The notes under the pieces were generated by a model. That model was given only the letters and a program-made list of their open reading frames with translations, did not search any database and was not told where the DNA came from. A stretch of DNA of 64,000 nucleotides from Clostridium sp. Its GTDB lineage: Bacteria > Bacillota > Clostridia > Lachnospirales > Lachnospiraceae. The stretch lies in NCBI GenBank assembly GCA_018377235.1, contig JAGZZT010000009.1, positions 25,171-89,170 on the forward strand. Direction: 5' to 3'. Position numbers and translations under genes: made by a program. This document shows positions 59,540-64,000 of the stretch, one piece after another (position 1 is the first letter of the stretch; each line of letters begins with the position of its first letter).

Positions 59540-60931
59540 ATGAAAGGATATGCAAGCCATCCTTACATACCGAACTCAGTTCCGGAAATCCAGGAGGAGA
59601 TGCTCCACGAAATCGGAATGAGCTCTTTAGAGGAACTTCACAAAAATGTTCCGGAGATCTTAAAATTAAAAGAGAATATGAACCTGCCAAAGGCATTTGG
59701 TTCTGAGTACGAGTTAAAGAGACACGTTGAGAAGGTCCTTTCCAAGGATACAGACTGCCACAAGAACTTAAACTTCTTAGGTGCAGGATGCTGGCAGCAC
59801 TATGTACCGGCTATCTGTGATGAGATTAACAACAAGGGCGAGTTCTTAACAGCATACGGCGGCGAGCCTTACAACGATGAAGGCCGTTTCCAGTCTCTGT
59901 TTGAGTATGCCAGCATGGTAGCTGAGTTAGTAGATATGGACGTTGTAAACGTTCCTACTATGGACTGGGCTCAGGCTGCAGCTACAACTGTAAGAATGGC
60001 ACAGAGAATCACAAATCGTTCTGTTGTTCTCGTTCCAGAACTCATGGATCCGCAGAAGTTAGCAGTTATGAAGAACTACGCTGAGAGCGTAATCAAGTTT
60101 GAGACTGTTAAGGCAACAGCTGCCGGAACTCTTGATTTAGAGGACTTAAAGGCAAAATTAAATGATAATGTAATCGGTGTTTACTTCGAGAACCCGAACT
60201 ACTTAGGTGTAATTGAGCCAAACGGACAGGCTATTTCCGATGCTGTTCATGCAGCAGGCGGCTTAAGCTTAGTAGGTGTAGACCCGATTTCCTTAGGCGT
60301 TCTTTCCACACCGCCTACATACGGCGCTGATATCGTATGCGGCGACTTACAGCCTCTTGGAATCCATATGTACTACGGCGGAGGCCAGTCTGGATTCATG
60401 GCTACTACAGATGATGAGAAGTTCGTTATGGAGTTCCCGTCCAGACTGTTCGGTATCGCTCCGACATCTGAGCCAGGCGAGTACGGCTTCGGTGATGTAG
60501 CTTATGACAGAACTTCCTTCGGACACCACAGAGAGCATGGTAAAGAGTACGTTGGTACACAGTCTGCACTCTGGGGAATTACAGCAGGCGTTTACCTGGC
60601 AACCATGGGACCGCAGGGTATGGCAGAAGTTGACGAGTTAATCATGGCAAACGCTCAGTATGCAGCTAAGAAGCTGGCTGAGATTCCAGGCGTTAAGGTA
60701 AATCCATTCGGCGGAGCATTCTTCAAGGAGTTTGTAGTTGACTTCACAGAGACAGGAAAGACTGTTGAAGAGATCAACAAGGCTCTTCTTGCAAAGGGCA
60801 TCTTCGGAGGAAAAGATTTATCCAAGGACTTCCCGAATCTTGGACAGTCTGCTCTGTACTGCGTAACAGAGGTTCATATGAAGGAAGACTTAGATACACT
60901 GGCAGCAGCAATCGCTGAGGTTATCAAATAG
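59540..60931 (+). CDS. gcvPA: Glycine dehydrogenase (decarboxylating) subunit 1
   Basis: A 463-residue protein: HPYIPNSVPEIQEEMLHEIGMSSLEELHKNVPEILKLK at the start, then FLGAGCWQHYVPAICDEI, EFLTAYGGEPYNDEGRFQSLFEYASMVAELVDMDVVNVPTMDWAQAAATTVRMA. This is the N-terminal half of split P-protein, the form found in Firmicutes and archaea. With GcvPB it decarboxylates glycine and loads the aminomethyl group on H-protein. gcvT and gcvH are not in the window. The start follows AAAGGAGGAATAAGAACA. Confidence 0.94.
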   Translation: MKGYASHPYIPNSVPEIQEEMLHEIGMSSLEELHKNVPEILKLKENMNLPKAFGSEYELKRHVEKVLSKDTDCHKNLNFLGAGCWQHYVPAICDEINNKGEFLTAYGGEPYNDEGRFQSLFEYASMVAELVDMDVVNVPTMDWAQAAATTVRMAQRITNRSVVLVPELMDPQKLAVMKNYAESVIKFETVKATAAGTLDLEDLKAKLNDNVIGVYFENPNYLGVIEPNGQAISDAVHAAGGLSLVGVDPISLGVLSTPPTYGADIVCGDLQPLGIHMYYGGGQSGFMATTDDEKFVMEFPSRLFGIAPTSEPGEYGFGDVAYDRTSFGHHREHGKEYVGTQSALWGITAGVYLATMGPQGMAEVDELIMANAQYAAKKLAEIPGVKVNPFGGAFFKEFVVDFTETGKTVEEINKALLAKGIFGGKDLSKDFPNLGQSALYCVTEVHMKEDLDTLAAAIAEVIK

Positions 60932-60954
60932 GCTGCGCGGAAAGGAATGATATT

Positions 60955-62520
60955 GTGAAAAGAATAGATAGATCATCAAAGGTCAGAACAAAATTTCACC
61001 AGGCAAAATGGGATGAGCCGATCATTTACGAGTTAAGCACCCCAGGTGAGAGAGGTATTTTAGTAGGCGCTCCTGAGGAAGAGGTAGCAAAGGAAGTAAA
61101 AGGAACAGCTGCTATTCCAGAGGGAATGAAGAGAAGCACAAAGTTAAATCTGCCGGAAATGTCCCAGAGCCGTGTTCTTCGCCACTATGCTAGACTTGCT
61201 CAGCAGACATTAGGCGCAGATGTTAATATCGAGATTGGACAGGGTACATGTACAGTTAAGTACAGCCCAAAGGTAAACGAGCAGTTATCTTCCCTGATCC
61301 GTGAGTACCATCCGTTACAGGATCCGTCCACAGTACAGGGTATGTTACAGATTTTCCATGAGACAGATAAGTATATGTGCGAGATTTCCGGAATGGATCA
61401 CTTCACATTCCAGCCAAGTGGCGGTTCCCAGGGTATCATGACTATGGCGTCCTTAATCCGTGCATACTTCAAGGATAAGGGAGAGGACAGAAACGAGATT
61501 ATCACAACTATCTACTCCCATCCGTCTGATGCGGCAGCTCCTGCAGTAGCTGGCTTCAAGATCATTTACTTACAGCCAGATCCAAAGACAGGTCTTCCGA
61601 CATTAGAGCAGTTAAAGGCTGCTGCTTCCGAGAAGACAGCAGGCTACATCGTAGCTAACCCAGAGGATACAGGCGTTTACAACAGCCATGTAAAAGAGTT
61701 CGTTGATTACATCCATTCTATCGGCGGTCTGTGCGCTTATGACCAGGCTAATGCAAACGGTCTTTTAGGCGTAACAAGAGCAAGAGATGCTGGATTTGAT
61801 ATGTGCTTCTTCAACCTGCACAAGACATTCTCCACACCTCACGGCTGCGGCGGCCCAGCCTGCGGCGCTACAGGTGTTCAGAAGGATCTGGTTAAGTTCC
61901 TTCCGGCTCCAATCGTAGATTACGATGGAGAGAAATACTTCTTAAACTATGACATCTGCGCAAATCCAAGTGCAGTTGGCAAAGTAAGAGAGTGGTACGG
62001 AGTTGCTGAGGTTGTATTAAAGGCATACTGCTGGATCAGAAGCTTAGGTGCTGAGGGCTTATACCAGGTAGCTAAGACTGCTGTATTAAACAACAACTAC
62101 ATGTTCAAGAAGCTGATGGAGCTTCCGGAAGTATCTGCTTACTATCAGGACGGAAACAACCAGAGAATCGAGCAGGCTCGCTACACATTAGAGGCACTGG
62201 AGAAAGAGACAGGCATCGGCACTCTCGACATCCAGAGAAGAATGATGGACTTCGGTATGCACTACTGGACATCCCATCATCCATTCTATCTGCCTGAGCC
62301 GATGACTCTTGAGCCGACAGAGACACCATCTAAGAAGGATATCGACGAGTACATCGAGACTCTGAAGTACGTATTCAAGGAGGCTCATGAGAACCCAGAG
62401 GTTATCAGAACAGCTCCTCACAGAAGTGTAACTCACCAGGTTGACGAGTCCGGTATGGACGATCCGGCTAAGTGGGCTACTACATGGAAGGTATACCAGA
62501 GAAAGTACAACGAAGACTAA
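60955..62520 (+). CDS. gcvPB: Glycine dehydrogenase (decarboxylating) subunit 2
   Basis: A 521-residue PLP protein: SQSRVLRHYARLAQQTLGADVNIEIGQGTCTVKYSPKVNEQ, FTFQPSGGSQGIMTMASLIRAYF and the PLP lysine in FFNLHKTFSTPHGCGGPACG (Lys290). It starts at a GTG after AAAGGAATGATATT. It forms the alpha2beta2 P-protein with GcvPA. Together with the grd operon it gives both an oxidative and a reductive branch for glycine. A large two-part terminator follows. Confidence 0.94.
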   Translation: MKRIDRSSKVRTKFHQAKWDEPIIYELSTPGERGILVGAPEEEVAKEVKGTAAIPEGMKRSTKLNLPEMSQSRVLRHYARLAQQTLGADVNIEIGQGTCTVKYSPKVNEQLSSLIREYHPLQDPSTVQGMLQIFHETDKYMCEISGMDHFTFQPSGGSQGIMTMASLIRAYFKDKGEDRNEIITTIYSHPSDAAAPAVAGFKIIYLQPDPKTGLPTLEQLKAAASEKTAGYIVANPEDTGVYNSHVKEFVDYIHSIGGLCAYDQANANGLLGVTRARDAGFDMCFFNLHKTFSTPHGCGGPACGATGVQKDLVKFLPAPIVDYDGEKYFLNYDICANPSAVGKVREWYGVAEVVLKAYCWIRSLGAEGLYQVAKTAVLNNNYMFKKLMELPEVSAYYQDGNNQRIEQARYTLEALEKETGIGTLDIQRRMMDFGMHYWTSHHPFYLPEPMTLEPTETPSKKDIDEYIETLKYVFKEAHENPEVIRTAPHRSVTHQVDESGMDDPAKWATTWKVYQRKYNED

Positions 62521-62583
62521 TCGTTTCTTTCTGAAATGCCAGAATTAGAAACTGCATAAATGAGATAAATGAGAGTATAAGAG

Positions 62584-62641
62584 AAGTGCTGCTGCAGCAT
62601 CGCTCCCGCGTAGCCGCGGGAGCGGTCACAGCAGCACTTTT
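62584..62641 (+). terminator. Two-part terminator after gcvPB
   Basis: Outer stem AAGTGCTGCTG with CAGCAGCACTT, inner stem CGCTCCCGCG with CGCGGGAGCG, then TTTTC. Confidence 0.92.
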
Positions 62642-62667
62642 CTTCTTAGACGGGAGAGCGAAAGACA

Positions 62668-63798
62668 ATGAAGAAATTAGGACTTCTTATTAATCCGGTT
62701 GCAGGCATGGGAGGCAGCGTCGGTTTAAAGGGTACAGATCATATGGTGGAGGAAGCTATCCGCCGGGGAGCAAAGCCCAGAGCTAACGACAGAGTGCGTC
62801 AGGCCTTAAAAGAGCTTCTGGAGATTAAAAATGAGCTGGAGATTGTGACCTGTCCCGGAGATATGGGAGAGGATACGGCAAAGTCCATGGGCTTTCGCAC
62901 TACAGTTCTCCACTCAGGGAGCAGGAGGGCATTAAAAGATCTGTTTGACAGCTCCAGGACAGATACCATTGTTCTTTCCAGGGCAATGGAGGAGGCAGGA
63001 GTGGATCTCCTGCTGTTTGCCGGAGGGGACGGAACAGCCAGAGATATCTATGAGGGAGTAGGAACAGAGCTTCCGGCTCTGGGAATTCCGGCTGGAGTAA
63101 AAATTCATTCCCCTGTTTATGCCAAAAATCCTCAGAGCGCCGGCGATTTGGCGAAGCTGTGGCTGACTGGAAAGGTGACAAAGACAGCGGAGCAGGAGGT
63201 TTTAGATATTGATGAGGAGCTTTACCGGCAGGAGATCATCAATACAAGGCTGTACGGATATCTGTCTGTGCCCTTAGAGCACGTGTTCACCCAGAACAGA
63301 AAGGCTCCGACCCCGCTTTCCGAGACAGCCTCCATTGAGTCCATTGCCCATGAAATTGTAGAGCATATGGAAGCAGATACCTACTATCTGATCGGAGCGG
63401 GAACTACTACAAGAGGCGTGATGCAGATGCTGGGCCTTAAAAATACCCTGATCGGCGTAGATTTAATTCGGAATAAGGAGCTGGTAGCAAACGACATCTA
63501 TGGAGATAAGATTCTCGACTTTATTAAAGGAAAGAAGACAAAGCTGATTGTTACGGTAACAGGCGGGCAGGGCTTTTTGTTCGGACGGGGAAACCAGCAG
63601 ATCACACCGGAGGTAATCCGGGAAATTGGAAAGGAGAATATTATTATTCTGGCAACAAAGGCAAAGATTGCCGAGTTCCACCACCAGCCTTTCCTGGTAG
63701 ATACGCCAGACGAGGAGTTAAATAAAGAGCTGTGCGGCTATTACAGGGTTATCACAGCCTACGGCGAATTTACTATGTGCCGGGTCAGCGAAAGCTGA
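62668..63798 (+). CDS. ATP-NAD kinase family (AcoX-like) protein
   Basis: A 376-residue protein beginning MKKLGLLINPVAGMGGSVGLKGTDHMVEEAIRRGA, with the kinase motif LLLFAGGDGTARDIYEGV and GIPAGVKIHSPVYAKNP. The C-terminal half contains YYLIGAGTTTRGVMQMLGLKNTLIGVDLIRNKELVANDIYG and TVTGGQGFLFGRGNQQI. GGDGT is shared by NAD and diacylglycerol kinases; this longer group is AcoX-like and its true substrate is uncertain. It is separated from gcvPB by a terminator and starts after GACGGGAGAGCGAAAGACA, so it may have its own promoter or depend on read-through. Confidence 0.82.
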   Translation: MKKLGLLINPVAGMGGSVGLKGTDHMVEEAIRRGAKPRANDRVRQALKELLEIKNELEIVTCPGDMGEDTAKSMGFRTTVLHSGSRRALKDLFDSSRTDTIVLSRAMEEAGVDLLLFAGGDGTARDIYEGVGTELPALGIPAGVKIHSPVYAKNPQSAGDLAKLWLTGKVTKTAEQEVLDIDEELYRQEIINTRLYGYLSVPLEHVFTQNRKAPTPLSETASIESIAHEIVEHMEADTYYLIGAGTTTRGVMQMLGLKNTLIGVDLIRNKELVANDIYGDKILDFIKGKKTKLIVTVTGGQGFLFGRGNQQITPEVIREIGKENIIILATKAKIAEFHHQPFLVDTPDEELNKELCGYYRVITAYGEFTMCRVSES

Positions 63799-63847
63799 TT
63801 TCCTGCGGACGGGAAACTGCAAAACGGCAGAACAGAAAAAATATACA

Positions 63848-63914
63848 GGCAGATATGTCAGCCAGGGAAGGAGATTCCTTTGTCTGCATGTCTGCCGCTT
63901 TATTTTTGGCTCTT
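63848..63914 (+). terminator. Terminator after the AcoX-like gene
   Basis: GGCAGATATG pairs with CATGTCTGCC (one G-T), with an inner GAAGGA/TTCCTT stem, followed by GCTTTATTTTT. The last 86 bases of the window hold nothing I can support. Confidence 0.8.
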
Positions 63915-64000
63915 TGTCAATGGTTGGGGTGGGATTTGTTAAAATCCTGCCCCAATTCTATGAAAAGGGCTCTTTTTATATTTGGTTCCAAGTTTTTCTG

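Overview
The window comes from a spore-forming, anaerobic Firmicute, most likely a Lachnospiraceae/Clostridium cluster XIVa gut-type bacterium. The evidence is Spo0A, a Stickland-type glycine reductase with two in-frame UGA selenocysteine codons, a SigV/RsiV-like pair, Shine-Dalgarno sites of the AGGAGG type throughout, and several families common in Lachnospiraceae (DUF3842, CmpB-like membrane proteins, GrdX). No phage, insertion sequence, CRISPR array or rRNA was seen.

Layout. 1-4.4 kb: the end of endonuclease IV, a SorC-type regulator, and a four-gene operon of DAK-type kinase subunits, an LsrF-like aldolase and a small protein. 4.4-9.8 kb: an NCS2 purine permease, an HD-domain protein and a tripartite tricarboxylate transporter. 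10-24 kb: mixed chromosomal genes, including a PD-(D/E)XK-like protein, a polysaccharide deacetylase, spo0A, glgA, gltS, an LTA-synthase-like sulfatase, a duplicated CmpB-type membrane protein, an ABC transporter pair without a binding protein, a nitrilase-family amidase and a MATE pump. 24.5-33.1 kb: the classical rimP-nusA-ylxR-ylxQ-infB-rbfA-nrnA-truB-ribF operon; infB carries a 12-copy 45-bp in-frame tandem repeat. 33-39.5 kb: DUF3842, a carB without carA beside it, and a SigV/RsiV-like ECF sigma/anti-sigma pair with a lipoprotein.

39.8-63.8 kb is the most interesting part: a continuous block for glycine fermentation and selenium. It holds yedF, grdX, grdE, grdB (Sec350), trxB, trxA, grdA (Sec44), grdC and grdD. 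These are followed by tRNA-Sec, selA, selB, a DUF3343 protein and a cysteine-desulfurase/selenocysteine-lyase-like protein. Next come an NhaC-type antiporter, a sigma-54 enhancer-binding protein (EBP), an SDR dehydrogenase, the two glycine decarboxylase P-protein subunits (gcvPA, gcvPB) and an NAD-kinase-like/AcoX-like protein.

Three transcription units in this block (grdE onwards, nhaC, SDR-gcvPA-gcvPB) each have a near-perfect sigma-54 -24/-12 promoter. Each also has GGCAAA-type repeats about 155-225 bp upstream. The only sigma-54 activator in the window lies between two of them. I infer a local sigma-54 regulon that couples glycine reduction, glycine oxidation and sodium/proton exchange. 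The tRNA-Sec/selA/selB unit and the activator itself have ordinary sigma-A promoters.

Gene starts were chosen from Shine-Dalgarno sites and family N-termini, so several are shorter than the longest open frame.
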